From: Henriciella aquimarina
GTDB lineage: Bacteria; Pseudomonadota; Alphaproteobacteria; Caulobacterales; Hyphomonadaceae
Direction: 5' to 3'
Assembly: GCF_002088975.1 (NCBI RefSeq)
Contig: NZ_NCST01000001.1
Span: 29,559 to 93,558 of the forward strand
DNA length: 64,000 nucleotides
The position numbers and the translations under genes were made by a program. Of the stretch, positions 10,243 through 17,995 are shown in pieces (the stretch's first letter is position 1; each line of letters opens with the position of its first letter). The notes beneath the pieces are model-generated. The model was not told the DNA's origin, did not search any database, and worked only from the letters and a program-made list of their open reading frames with translations.

Positions 10243-11139
10243 ATGAGTGAAGCCATTCCGAAGGCAGGCTGGCGCCTGAAACTGGCAGGCGGCGCGCTGG
10301 CCTTGTCCGTCATCGCGGTGCTGTGGTTCATCGCTGCGGCGCTGGGCACCAAGATGGGCCTGTGGAGCTGGCAGTTCGGGCTTGGCACCATGACGATTGG
10401 CTGGGGGCCGAAGATCGCTTTCGTTGCGACCGGTCTGGCCGTGGTCGCCCTTGTCCTCGGTTTCACCAAGGCGCCGCGCACCAAGCCGGTCATACTCTCT
10501 CTGGCGGCGCTGCTGATCGCCCTCATGGTCCTGTTCCGCCTGATCGGGTTCGGGGCGCAGGCCGCGAGCCTGCCGCCGATCCACGATGTCCAGACCGACT
10601 GGTCCGAACCGGTTCGCTTCTCCGAAGCGCTCCTGGCCCAGCGCAAGAGTGCGGACGCCATGAACCCGGTCGAGGATGAACCGGTGATCCCGGAAGCCGC
10701 CGATGAACGCTGGCCCGGCACCGGTGGGCGTCTGGTCTCGGAAGTCCAGGAAGAAGCCGAGCATGAACGCACCGTCGATGGCGAAACCGTGCCGCCGGCC
10801 TATGACCGCCCGATCGAGCCGCTCTATTTCGACCAGCCGGTCAGCCAGGTGGCCGAGCTTGCCGTGACGCTGGCGGAGAAGCGCGGCTGGGACATCTTCT
10901 CGCGGCCGCAGACGGACGGGGAGACCGAGCAGACCGTGCTGGAGGCTACGGCCACAACGGGCTGGTTCGGCTTCAAGGACGACATCGCCGTGCGCATCCG
11001 CGATATGGATGGTACGACGCGCGTCGACATGCGCTCGATCAGCCGTGTCGGCCTGTCCGATCTCGGGGCGAATGCGAAACGGGTCTCGGACTTCCTGACC
11101 GAGCTTGAGGACCGCGGCGACGGGCGTCTGGAGCCCTGA
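10243..11139 (+). CDS. DUF1499-family membrane protein
   Basis: 298 residues. Three hydrophobic helices fill the first ~100 residues; then comes the DUF1499 domain (starting near IHDVQTDW), with the strongly conserved ATATTGWFGFKDDIAVRI and the SRVGLSDLGANAKRV segment near the C-terminus. The molecular function of the family is not known. CGGGGAG lies upstream of ATG 10243. Appears monocistronic. Confidence 0.85.
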   Translation: MSEAIPKAGWRLKLAGGALALSVIAVLWFIAAALGTKMGLWSWQFGLGTMTIGWGPKIAFVATGLAVVALVLGFTKAPRTKPVILSLAALLIALMVLFRLIGFGAQAASLPPIHDVQTDWSEPVRFSEALLAQRKSADAMNPVEDEPVIPEAADERWPGTGGRLVSEVQEEAEHERTVDGETVPPAYDRPIEPLYFDQPVSQVAELAVTLAEKRGWDIFSRPQTDGETEQTVLEATATTGWFGFKDDIAVRIRDMDGTTRVDMRSISRVGLSDLGANAKRVSDFLTELEDRGDGRLEP

Positions 11140-11272
11140 TCGACGCCGGGCCCGTTTCGGGCTATGGAAAGAGGGCTGCGTGACTGGCGCTTGAGGTGGG
11201 CCACCACCGGGGAGCGCAGCCTGACAACGCCGTGCGCCTGGGCATGAACCTCGATGAAAAGGAGGGTTGCCC

Positions 11273-11974
11273 ATGCCCGACCTCTCGCCGCTCTCTGTCG
11301 CTTTCCTCGTCTTTCCGAACGTCACCCAGCTGGACCTGACCGGTCCGGCGCAGGTGCTGTCGCGGCTCGGCAATACATCGGTCGACCTCGTCTGGAAGAC
11401 CCGTGAGCCCGTCGCGACCGATTCCGGTTTCCCGCTCCTGCCCACGAAGACCTTCGAGGATGTGGACCGTGCCGATATCCTGTGCGTGCCCGGCGGCTTC
11501 GGCACGATGGATGTGATGCAGGATGCCGCCGCGCTCGACTGGGTGCGCCAGGTGGGCAAGGGGGCCGGCTGGGTCACGAGCGTCTGCACCGGCGCCCTGG
11601 TCCTCGGCGCGGCGGGCCTGCTCCAGGGCTACCGCGCGACGACGCACTGGGCCTCGCATGACCAGCTCGCCTTCTTCGGGGCGACGCCTGTGAAAGAGCG
11701 CGTCGTGATCGACCGCAACCGCGCAACCGGCGGCGGGGTGACCTCCGGCATCGATTTCGGCTTGCAGCTCGTTTCGGAGATCCGCGGCGAGGCGCATGCC
11801 CGCTTCGTCCAGCTTTCCATCGAATACGATCCACACCCGCCTTTTGACTCCGGCACGCCGGAGAAGGCGGATGCGGACACGCTCGAGCGCTATTGGGCGC
11901 TCGTCAACAAGGCGGCGCCAGGGCGCGTGGACAAGGTGAGGTCGATTGCGAAGGGGCTGGGCTTCGACGCCTAG
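11273..11974 (+). CDS. DJ-1/PfpI family protein (isonitrile hydratase-like)
   Basis: A 233-residue cytoplasmic protein of the class-I glutamine amidotransferase-like superfamily. The nucleophile elbow is SVCTGALVLG (Cys about residue 103), preceded by PGGFGTMD, and the AGLLQGYRATTHW segment matches the isonitrile hydratase/InhA-like subgroup. ATG 11273 is chosen because GGAGGG is 7 nt upstream; an in-frame TTG exists at 11267. Its TAG overlaps the stop of the convergent MBL gene within a shared CTAG. Confidence 0.85.
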   Translation: MPDLSPLSVAFLVFPNVTQLDLTGPAQVLSRLGNTSVDLVWKTREPVATDSGFPLLPTKTFEDVDRADILCVPGGFGTMDVMQDAAALDWVRQVGKGAGWVTSVCTGALVLGAAGLLQGYRATTHWASHDQLAFFGATPVKERVVIDRNRATGGGVTSGIDFGLQLVSEIRGEAHARFVQLSIEYDPHPPFDSGTPEKADADTLERYWALVNKAAPGRVDKVRSIAKGLGFDA

Positions 11975-12882
11975 GCGGTTTTCTGAAGCGCCTTCCAGGT
12001 GAAGTCGGAGCGCACGGTTGGCTGCGCGTCCGGCGTCTCGACATAACCTTCCTCGACCAGCTTCAGCATCTGTCCGAGCACGGACATGGCCGCGGCCGGA
12101 TGCAAGCGCTTGTCGACATCGGCATACATGGTCTCGACCATGCGCGGGATCTTGGTTTCGCCGGCCTTGAGATGCTTCACGATGGCGGCTTCGCGGTCGA
12201 GCCGGTGCTGGCGATAGGCTTGGATGAAGCCCTTCACGTCTTCGCGGACCGGGGCACCATGGGTTGGCCAGAGGATGTCGAAGTTGTGTTCCTCGATCTT
12301 GGTAAGCGAGCGCATATAGTCGGCCATGTTGCCATCCGGTGGCGCGACGATAGTGGTCGACCAGCCCATGATGTGATCGCCCGACAGGCAGGCATTTTCT
12401 TCACGCAGGCCGAAGCAGAGATGGTTGCTGGTGTGGCCCGGCGTCTCGATCACGTCGATCGTCCAGCCCGGCCCGGATATCACGTCGCCATCGCCGACCT
12501 TCACGTCCGGCATGAAGCCGAGATCGTCGGCCGAGCCAAGCTCTCCCTTGGCGGTCGGGACGCCGCAATTCTTCGCATAGGTCTTGCAGCCGGCCCAGTC
12601 CGCCAGCGGCTGGGCCAGCGGGGAATGGTCGGAGTGGCCGTGGGAAACGAGCACATGGGTAATCGTCTCGTCCTTCAGGGCCGCCTTCAGCGCCTCGAAA
12701 TGCTCGTCCAGGACCGGACCCGGATCGAGCACGGCGACCTCGCCATGGCCGATGATGTAGACGCCGGTACCGACAAAGGTGAACGGCCCCGGATTGTTCG
12801 CGACGACGCGGCGGATCAGCGGGGAAACCTGTTCGACCTTTCCATATTCAAAGTCGAATTCCTTGATGAATGGAATGCCCAT
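11971..12882 (-). CDS. MBL-fold metallo-hydrolase
   Basis: 303 residues. The metal site is intact: SHGHSDHSPLAQ (HxHxDH), the His in TPGHTSNH, the Asp in SGDHIMGW, and a last His in WPTHGAP. A C-terminal helical extension follows after about residue 220, as in LACTB2/ribonuclease-Z-like hydrolases that act on thioesters or RNA. Substrate unknown. It converges on the PfpI gene, sharing the CTAG at 11971-11974. Confidence 0.87.
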   Translation of the reverse strand: MGIPFIKEFDFEYGKVEQVSPLIRRVVANNPGPFTFVGTGVYIIGHGEVAVLDPGPVLDEHFEALKAALKDETITHVLVSHGHSDHSPLAQPLADWAGCKTYAKNCGVPTAKGELGSADDLGFMPDVKVGDGDVISGPGWTIDVIETPGHTSNHLCFGLREENACLSGDHIMGWSTTIVAPPDGNMADYMRSLTKIEEHNFDILWPTHGAPVREDVKGFIQAYRQHRLDREAAIVKHLKAGETKIPRMVETMYADVDKRLHPAAAMSVLGQMLKLVEEGYVETPDAQPTVRSDFTWKALQKTA

Positions 12883-12926
12883 GGGACCTCTTCGGCATTT
12901 TTTCGAATCGTCTCCTGGAGACGATC

Positions 12927-13862
12927 TTATGATGGCCGCTTACCGGTAAACGCGGTGACAAATGCGCGCGCCATGCGGCGGGTTGCTCTCAACTTGTGGG
13001 CAAGCTTGAGCGCCACGGGCGGGCCCATATCCGTCTTGTTCGCGTCGACGATAAAGATTCGGCCTGAAGCCCGGTCGCGTAGCACGTCGACGCCGCCCCA
13101 ATCCAGCCCGAGATCTGCAGCGAACCGCCGGATGACGGCAATTTCATCACTGGAGTAGCAATTCTTGGGTTCGTCGAGGAGGACCTCGGCATTCTCGTTC
13201 AGGAAGCGCCGGGCCAGCGGGCGGCGCTTGCGGAAGGACACGGTCGGTTCGCCGCCGACGATGCAGCAGCGCAGATCCTCGACCAGGCCGCCCTCGATCT
13301 CATTGTCGATCAGGCGTTGATAGGTCTTGCCCTCGACCGGCTCCATCGGGCCTTCGATGATCCGGCCGTCATGGCAGGCATTCTTTTCCGACTTCTCGAC
13401 CATCGGCCCTTCATAGGTGCGCGGATCAACCCGGAGATTGTAGCCGGCTGCGCGCTCGAAGGCGTCGGCGACATTCGTCTTGGAGATGTCGGTGCAGTCG
13501 AAATTGACCAGCCGGGCGCCGGGCTTGATCTGCGGCATGGCGTGCTGGCTTGTGGTCGAATCGTCGAACTGGAAGACGATGTCGGCCTTGGAGACGTCGG
13601 AAATCAGCTTCGCGCCGGACGCATGCATGACCGGCCAGATGAAATACCAGGGCCGCGGCTTGTCGGGATGGAAGGCAATGGTGGGGCGCTTGTGGCCGGT
13701 GATGCGCCGCCAGGTGCGCCAGGACTGGGCGGCTGTATAGAAGGCCAGCCAGGTGAAGATGTCATTGACCAGCTGATAGTTGGCGGGAACCCGGTGACCG
13801 GTCTTTTTGACCAGCCAGGCGCCGTCTTCATACTTGAAGTCTGTCAGCCAGTTTCGTGACAT
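12927..13862 (-). CDS. ATP-grasp-like protein of unknown function
   Basis: 311 residues, no signal peptide. The C-terminal third (DLGLDWGGVDVLRDRASGRIFIVDANKTDMGPP) has the arrangement of ATP-grasp enzymes: a strand carrying Asp, then a final strand ending in D-x-N-K that would bind Mg-ATP. The N-terminal half is unfamiliar. ATP-grasp enzymes ligate a carboxylate to an amine or thiol; no substrate can be named. It is the only gene on this strand between the MBL gene and the DUF442 gene. Confidence 0.55.
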   Translation of the reverse strand: MSRNWLTDFKYEDGAWLVKKTGHRVPANYQLVNDIFTWLAFYTAAQSWRTWRRITGHKRPTIAFHPDKPRPWYFIWPVMHASGAKLISDVSKADIVFQFDDSTTSQHAMPQIKPGARLVNFDCTDISKTNVADAFERAAGYNLRVDPRTYEGPMVEKSEKNACHDGRIIEGPMEPVEGKTYQRLIDNEIEGGLVEDLRCCIVGGEPTVSFRKRRPLARRFLNENAEVLLDEPKNCYSSDEIAVIRRFAADLGLDWGGVDVLRDRASGRIFIVDANKTDMGPPVALKLAHKLRATRRMARAFVTAFTGKRPS

Positions 13863-13966
13863 TCATTCACTCCCTCGCGCCCTTGCCCCTCGCAGCGCAC
13901 TCAAAGCGTAGCTGCCGTGAATCGCACGCCGTGCCCATAGTTTCAACCATTTAGGGCTGCAGGTCA

Positions 13967-13984
13967 TGTGAGCAATCGTTCACA
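13967..13984. promoter_or_regulatory. CRP-like inverted repeat
   Basis: TGTGA and TCACA half-sites 8 nt apart, upstream of the ATP-grasp-like gene and just beyond the DUF442 gene. The canonical CRP/FNR spacer is 6, so assignment to that family is doubtful. Confidence 0.25.
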
Positions 13985-14003
13985 AAAGGCCACGTATCCG
14001 TGA

Positions 14004-14414
14004 TCAAAGCAGGTGCTTGATGCTCGACAGGTCATAGCCGGCATGCGCGGCAGCATCTACGATTTCGTCGGAGTGGCCCTGGCCTGCATGGGTCAGCGCC
14101 CAGGCCGTGATCGAGCGCGTCCCGGTGCGGCAATAAGCCAGGACCGGAGTCGGCGCTTCGGCGAGAATCGACTGCATGCGTTCGATAATTTCCGGGGTCG
14201 GCGCGCCGGAAAAGGGCAGGGCGACAAAGGTCAGGCCTTTTTCTTCGGCGCGCGTGCGAATCGAGCCCATGCGCGGCTGGTCCACGCCGCCTTCGCCATC
14301 CGGCCGGTTGGCCACGATTGTCTTGAACCCGGCCTTGGCAATCTGATCGATGTCAGACTCCTCGAGCTGTGGCGCCACAGAAAAATAATCTGTCACTGTG
14401 CGGATGTCGGCCAT
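14004..14414 (-). CDS. DUF442/TIGR01244-family sulfur transferase or phosphatase
   Basis: A 136-residue protein of the beta-lactamase-hydrolase-like (DSP-fold) family. The active-site loop AYCRTGTRS fits Cys-x5-Arg of dual-specificity phosphatases. Proteins of this family occur as stand-alone domains or fused to MBL sulfur dioxygenases, where they handle sulfide or persulfide. It is unfused here, though an MBL hydrolase lies 1.1 kb away on the same strand. Divergent from oppB. Confidence 0.8.
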   Translation of the reverse strand: MADIRTVTDYFSVAPQLEESDIDQIAKAGFKTIVANRPDGEGGVDQPRMGSIRTRAEEKGLTFVALPFSGAPTPEIIERMQSILAEAPTPVLAYCRTGTRSITAWALTHAGQGHSDEIVDAAAHAGYDLSSIKHLL

Positions 14415-14537
14415 GTGTTACCTCGGTGTCATGTGACGTTGACAAGCGTCGTCTCGGCGTGAACCTAGGCATGCCCTGTCAGGCTGCCAAGGCCCGATAG
14501 CCGCTTCTGGTGAAACGGAAAAGAGAAAATCACCGAC

Positions 14538-15509
14538 GTGTCAGCGCTGCAGCGAAGCCTATCCCGCATTCCATGGGCCTATGTCATACGGCGTCTGCTT
14601 TTCGCCATTCCCACACTTCTGGTGATCATCGCCGTCGCCTTCTTCATGATGCGCATGGCGCCGGGCGGCCCCTTCGATGGCGAGCGCAAGCTGAACGCGG
14701 CGACCGAAGCCGCCATCAAGGCGAAGTTCGGTCTCGACCAGCCGCTCTGGAAACAGTTTTGGGACTATCTGCTCGGCGTGCTTCAGGGCGATTTCGGCCC
14801 TTCGATGAAAACGCTCGGCAAATCGGTGAATGACCTCATCGCCGACGGCCTGCCGGTCAGCCTCACCGTCGGCGCCTTTGCCATGCTGGTCGCCATCGTC
14901 GTCGGCACCGCGCTGGGCGTCTTTGCCGGGCTGCGCCAGAACACCGCGGGCGATTACACCGTGATGGGCTTTGCCATGGCCGGCATCTCCATCCCGACCT
15001 TCGTGACCGGGCCGATCCTCATCCTCACCCTGGCGCTCGGGGCCGGGCTGTTTGCGGTCGGCGGGCTGGGAGAATACCCCAATATCGGGATGAGCGTTCA
15101 CAACATGACGCTGCCCGTGCTGACGCTGGCCTTGCCGCAGATCGCCATCATCTCGCGCCTGATGCGCGCCTCCGTCATCGAGATGATGCGCTCGCCGCAT
15201 GTGCGCACCGCGCGCGCCAAGGGCCTGGCCGAGCGCACCGTCATCCTGCGCCACGTGCTGCCCGCCGCCATCCTGCCGTTGGTCTCTTACGCTGGCCCGG
15301 CCATGGCGCGGGTGATGACCGGCTCGCTCGTCATCGAGCGCATCTTCGGCCTGCCGGGCATGGGCTCCTACTTCGTCGATGGCGCGATCAACCGGGACTA
15401 TACGCTCGTCATGGGCGCGCTCATCATCTATGCGACGCTGATCGTGCTGTTCAATCTGGTCGCCGACATCCTCTATGCGCTGCTCGATCCGAAGGTGAAG
15501 TACGACTGA
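14538..15509 (+). CDS. oppB: OppB/DppB-type ABC transporter permease
   Basis: 323 residues, six predicted membrane helices, GTG start at 14538. N-terminal RRLLFAIPTLLVI and the EAA loop (VRTARAKGLAERTVILRHVLPAA) identify the first permease of peptide/nickel-type importers. The stop overlaps the next gene in TGATG. No substrate-binding protein or ATPase is adjacent: the upstream genes are on the opposite strand and the downstream gene is a thioesterase. Possible weak promoter TTGACA at 14439-14444. Confidence 0.88.
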   Translation: MSALQRSLSRIPWAYVIRRLLFAIPTLLVIIAVAFFMMRMAPGGPFDGERKLNAATEAAIKAKFGLDQPLWKQFWDYLLGVLQGDFGPSMKTLGKSVNDLIADGLPVSLTVGAFAMLVAIVVGTALGVFAGLRQNTAGDYTVMGFAMAGISIPTFVTGPILILTLALGAGLFAVGGLGEYPNIGMSVHNMTLPVLTLALPQIAIISRLMRASVIEMMRSPHVRTARAKGLAERTVILRHVLPAAILPLVSYAGPAMARVMTGSLVIERIFGLPGMGSYFVDGAINRDYTLVMGALIIYATLIVLFNLVADILYALLDPKVKYD

Positions 15510-16411
15510 TGGTAGACACACTCGACATGACAGGCCGCAAGGACCCGGTCGAGCAGTCGCTCGCGGGCGGGCGTTCGCTCTGGGACGATGCGCGCCGGCG
15601 CCTGTTCAACAACAAGGCGGCCGTGGTCTCGATGTGGGTGCTGGGCGTGCTCATCCTGCTCGCCCTGTTCGGCCCGATGCTCTGGGTACACGACTACAGC
15701 CGGATTTCCGGCGATGTGGAGCTCGCGCCCACCCTGACAGACTGGCACCTGCTGGGCACCGACGAGCAGGGCAGGGATCTTGTCGCACGCAACCTGCTGG
15801 GCCTGCGCATCTCGCTGGCGGTCGGGCTTGTCGCGACACTCGTCTCGCTCGTCATCGGCGTGACATGGGGCGCGGTGGCCGGCTTTGTCGGCGGGCGCAC
15901 GGACAATCTCATGATGCGCTTCGTGGACGTGCTCTATGCGATGCCCTTCATCTTCTTCGTCATCCTCCTGCTGACCGTGTTCGGGCGCAACATCATCCTG
16001 ATTTTCGCGGCCATCGGCGCGGTCGAGTGGCTGACCATGTCGCGCATCGTTCGCGGCCAGACGCTCGCCATCAAGGGCAAGGAATATATCGAGGCCGCGC
16101 GGGCGGCCGGCGTTTCCGGTCCGGCCATCATCCGCCGCCACATCCTGCCCAATGTCGTCGGTCCGGTCGCGGTCTATGTGACGCTTACCATCCCGGTCGT
16201 GATCATGGCCGAAAGCTTCCTCTCCTTCCTGGGCCTCGGTGTGAACGAGCCGCTGACCTCGCTTGGCGTGCTGATCTCCTATGGCGCGAAGGAAATGCAG
16301 GACAAGCCGTGGCTGCTCATGGCGCCGGCAATGCTGATGGCGGTGACGCTGCTGTGTCTCAACTTCATCGGTGACGGGTTGAGGGATGCACTCGACCCGA
16401 AAGAACGCTAA
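15509..16411 (+). CDS. oppC: OppC/DppC-type ABC transporter permease
   Basis: 300 residues with the N-terminal OppC_N segment (WDDARRRLFNNKAAV), the LLGTDEQGRD signature that marks DppC/OppC proteins, and an EAA loop (EYIEAARAAGVSGPAIIRRHILPN). It starts within the oppB stop (TGATG). With OppB it forms the membrane channel of an oligopeptide-like importer; ATPase and binding protein must come from elsewhere if the system works. Confidence 0.9.
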   Translation: MVDTLDMTGRKDPVEQSLAGGRSLWDDARRRLFNNKAAVVSMWVLGVLILLALFGPMLWVHDYSRISGDVELAPTLTDWHLLGTDEQGRDLVARNLLGLRISLAVGLVATLVSLVIGVTWGAVAGFVGGRTDNLMMRFVDVLYAMPFIFFVILLLTVFGRNIILIFAAIGAVEWLTMSRIVRGQTLAIKGKEYIEAARAAGVSGPAIIRRHILPNVVGPVAVYVTLTIPVVIMAESFLSFLGLGVNEPLTSLGVLISYGAKEMQDKPWLLMAPAMLMAVTLLCLNFIGDGLRDALDPKER

Positions 16412-16423
16412 AGCCTCTCGGCC

Positions 16424-17272
16424 ATGAGCAAGACACCTTTCATCGACCTGCAGTCGACGCACAATCCGCACCGCTGGTATCTCAAGGTGGAGCCGCGCAT
16501 CTGCGTCGGCCCGCCGGGGCAGAAATTCCTGTTCGGCGGGGTGGGCCTCGCCTCGGCGATCAAGGCGCTGGAGCAGACCACGGGCCGGCCCTGCATCTGG
16601 GCCACCGCGCAATACCTCTCCTTCGCCAACCCGCCGGACATCGTCGACCTTGACGTCCGTTCGCCCGTGGTTGGCAAGAACATCACTCAGGCGCGCGTGC
16701 TCGCCCATGTGAAGGACCGCGAGATCTTCACTGCCAATGCCGCGGTCGGGGCGCGCGACTCCCACCCGTCGCACCAGTGGCTGACCATGCCGGACGTGCC
16801 GCGCCCGGAAGACTGCCCGCCCATGCCGCGCTTCGACGAGACGAGCGAGGACCTGCACGCCACGCTCGACATGCGCGTTGCCCAGGGCCGCTATGCCGCG
16901 CGCCGGGAAGTGAAGGGCGGTCGCAGCGACGATGGCCGCGTCGTCCTGTGGGGGCGCTCCAAGCTCGGCGCGCCGATCGACTCCGCCATGCTGGCTGTGA
17001 TCAATGATTTCGTGCCCTCGGGCACCAGTCACGCGCTGGGCCTGCCGGCGGGCGCAAACTCGCTCGACAACACGCTGCGCATCCGCCGTATCGTGGAGAC
17101 CGAGTGGGTCTGCTGCGATATCCAGATCGAGGGCGTGCACAATGGCTTCGTGCATGGCCGCATCGCCATGTTTGCCGATGACGGCACGCTGATGGCCACT
17201 GGCAGTCAGTCCGGCATCGTCCGCATCTTCGATCCGGACGCCTTCAAGGAGCGGTTCCCGAAAGAGGGCTAA
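16424..17272 (+). CDS. Acyl-CoA thioesterase-like protein (TesB/hotdog family)
   Basis: 282 residues arranged as two hotdog-like halves: the first holds GGVGLASAIKALEQTTGRP and ATAQYLSFANPP, the second FVPSGTSHALGLPAGANSLDNTLRI, WVCCDIQIEGVHNGFVHGRI and a final ATGSQSGIVR. This is the layout of TesB-type thioesterases. It begins 12 nt after oppC, so it probably shares that transcript, an unusual pairing with no clear rationale. Confidence 0.75.
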   Translation: MSKTPFIDLQSTHNPHRWYLKVEPRICVGPPGQKFLFGGVGLASAIKALEQTTGRPCIWATAQYLSFANPPDIVDLDVRSPVVGKNITQARVLAHVKDREIFTANAAVGARDSHPSHQWLTMPDVPRPEDCPPMPRFDETSEDLHATLDMRVAQGRYAARREVKGGRSDDGRVVLWGRSKLGAPIDSAMLAVINDFVPSGTSHALGLPAGANSLDNTLRIRRIVETEWVCCDIQIEGVHNGFVHGRIAMFADDGTLMATGSQSGIVRIFDPDAFKERFPKEG

Positions 17273-17378
17273 CGGACGGCGGGTTTGTCACACGGCTGTT
17301 GCCGATCCAGGAAGACGCTTCGAAAATGCGCTTTTCCATGCCTTGTCCATGGGATCCATCCCCTGAAGTCCGCTCTTG

Positions 17379-17427
17379 TCGCCTCATCTGGAGGTGGGCA
17401 CCACGGACAAGCCGTGGTGAGGCGACC
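17379..17427. repeat. Nested inverted repeats between convergent genes
   Basis: A perfect 8-bp hairpin CACCACGG-acaag-CCGTGGTG (17399-17419) sits inside a second inverted repeat GTCGCCTCA (17379-17387) / TGAGGCGAC (17418-17426). No T-run on either strand. Lies between the thioesterase (+) and the periplasmic protein gene (-), so it may end both transcripts or be a dispersed palindromic element. Confidence 0.5.
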
Positions 17428-17435
17428 GATGATCC

Positions 17436-17924
17436 TTACTTCAGCGCGGCGCGCGCTGCGTCCGCGCTGACGGGGCAGGAGACCGCGTCGAGCTCTGCCG
17501 CAGGCCCGTCATGACGGTTGGCATATTGCGCCGCCACCGCGATGGCTTCGGCATCGGAAAACATGGTGGCGAGCCGCACGAGGCTCTGGCGTTTCGCGCG
17601 TGTGCTGTCGGCGCCGGAAAGCGCGTCGAGCTGCACCTCGCCTTCCTCGGCCATGCCGCGGAAGATGCAGCCGAGATCGGAGGGGCCCTCATTGCCGTCG
17701 ATCCAGTGGCCGAGCCGGGTCGCCGTCATCGCGAAGCGTCCAATCTCGATTTCGTAATCGTCGGAAATGTCGGCCTTGCCCGAGGCATCGATGGCCGCGA
17801 TCAGATTGGCGGTTTCCTCTCGCAAGTCCCCGGCCTTGATGCCCCAGTCGCTCGCCAGCTGCGGAGACGCAGAGGCGGCAAAGGGCAGGGCGGCGAGGAC
17901 AAGCGCAACAGCAAAGCGTTTCAT
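17436..17924 (-). CDS. Secreted/periplasmic protein of unknown function
   Basis: 162 residues with a clean Sec signal peptide (MKRFAVALVLAALPFAASASP, cleavage around residue 20). The mature part is mostly helical, acidic, and has two Cys (DLGCIFRG and VSCPVS) that could form a disulfide. No family recognised. The Shine-Dalgarno (AAGGAGA) lies inside the long hairpin at 17928-17976, and nested palindromes follow the stop codon. Confidence 0.6.
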   Translation of the reverse strand: MKRFAVALVLAALPFAASASPQLASDWGIKAGDLREETANLIAAIDASGKADISDDYEIEIGRFAMTATRLGHWIDGNEGPSDLGCIFRGMAEEGEVQLDALSGADSTRAKRQSLVRLATMFSDAEAIAVAAQYANRHDGPAAELDAVSCPVSADAARAALK

Positions 17925-17927
17925 GAC

Positions 17928-17976
17928 GGCACGGGTCTCCTTGTTCGCCTGACAGGCGAAGCAAGCCCCGTGCCGC
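17928..17976 (-). promoter_or_regulatory. Long 5'-UTR hairpin containing the ribosome binding site
   Basis: Outer stem CGGCACGGG (17928-17936) pairs with CCCGTGCCG (17968-17976); inner stems CTTG/CAAG and TTCGCCT/AGGCGAA pair around a GAC loop. On the minus strand it begins just upstream of the ATG at 17924 and includes its GGAG. It also lies 20-70 nt past the end of the minus-strand aminotransferase gene, so it could instead act in its 3' end. Confidence 0.55.
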
Positions 17977-17995
17977 CCCCTTGCGGGCGAGTGAC

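Noticed and set aside
15473..17155. 560-codon minus-strand frame over oppC and the thioesterase
   Set aside because: Antisense shadow, His/Arg-rich with no domain; the plus-strand genes are clear.
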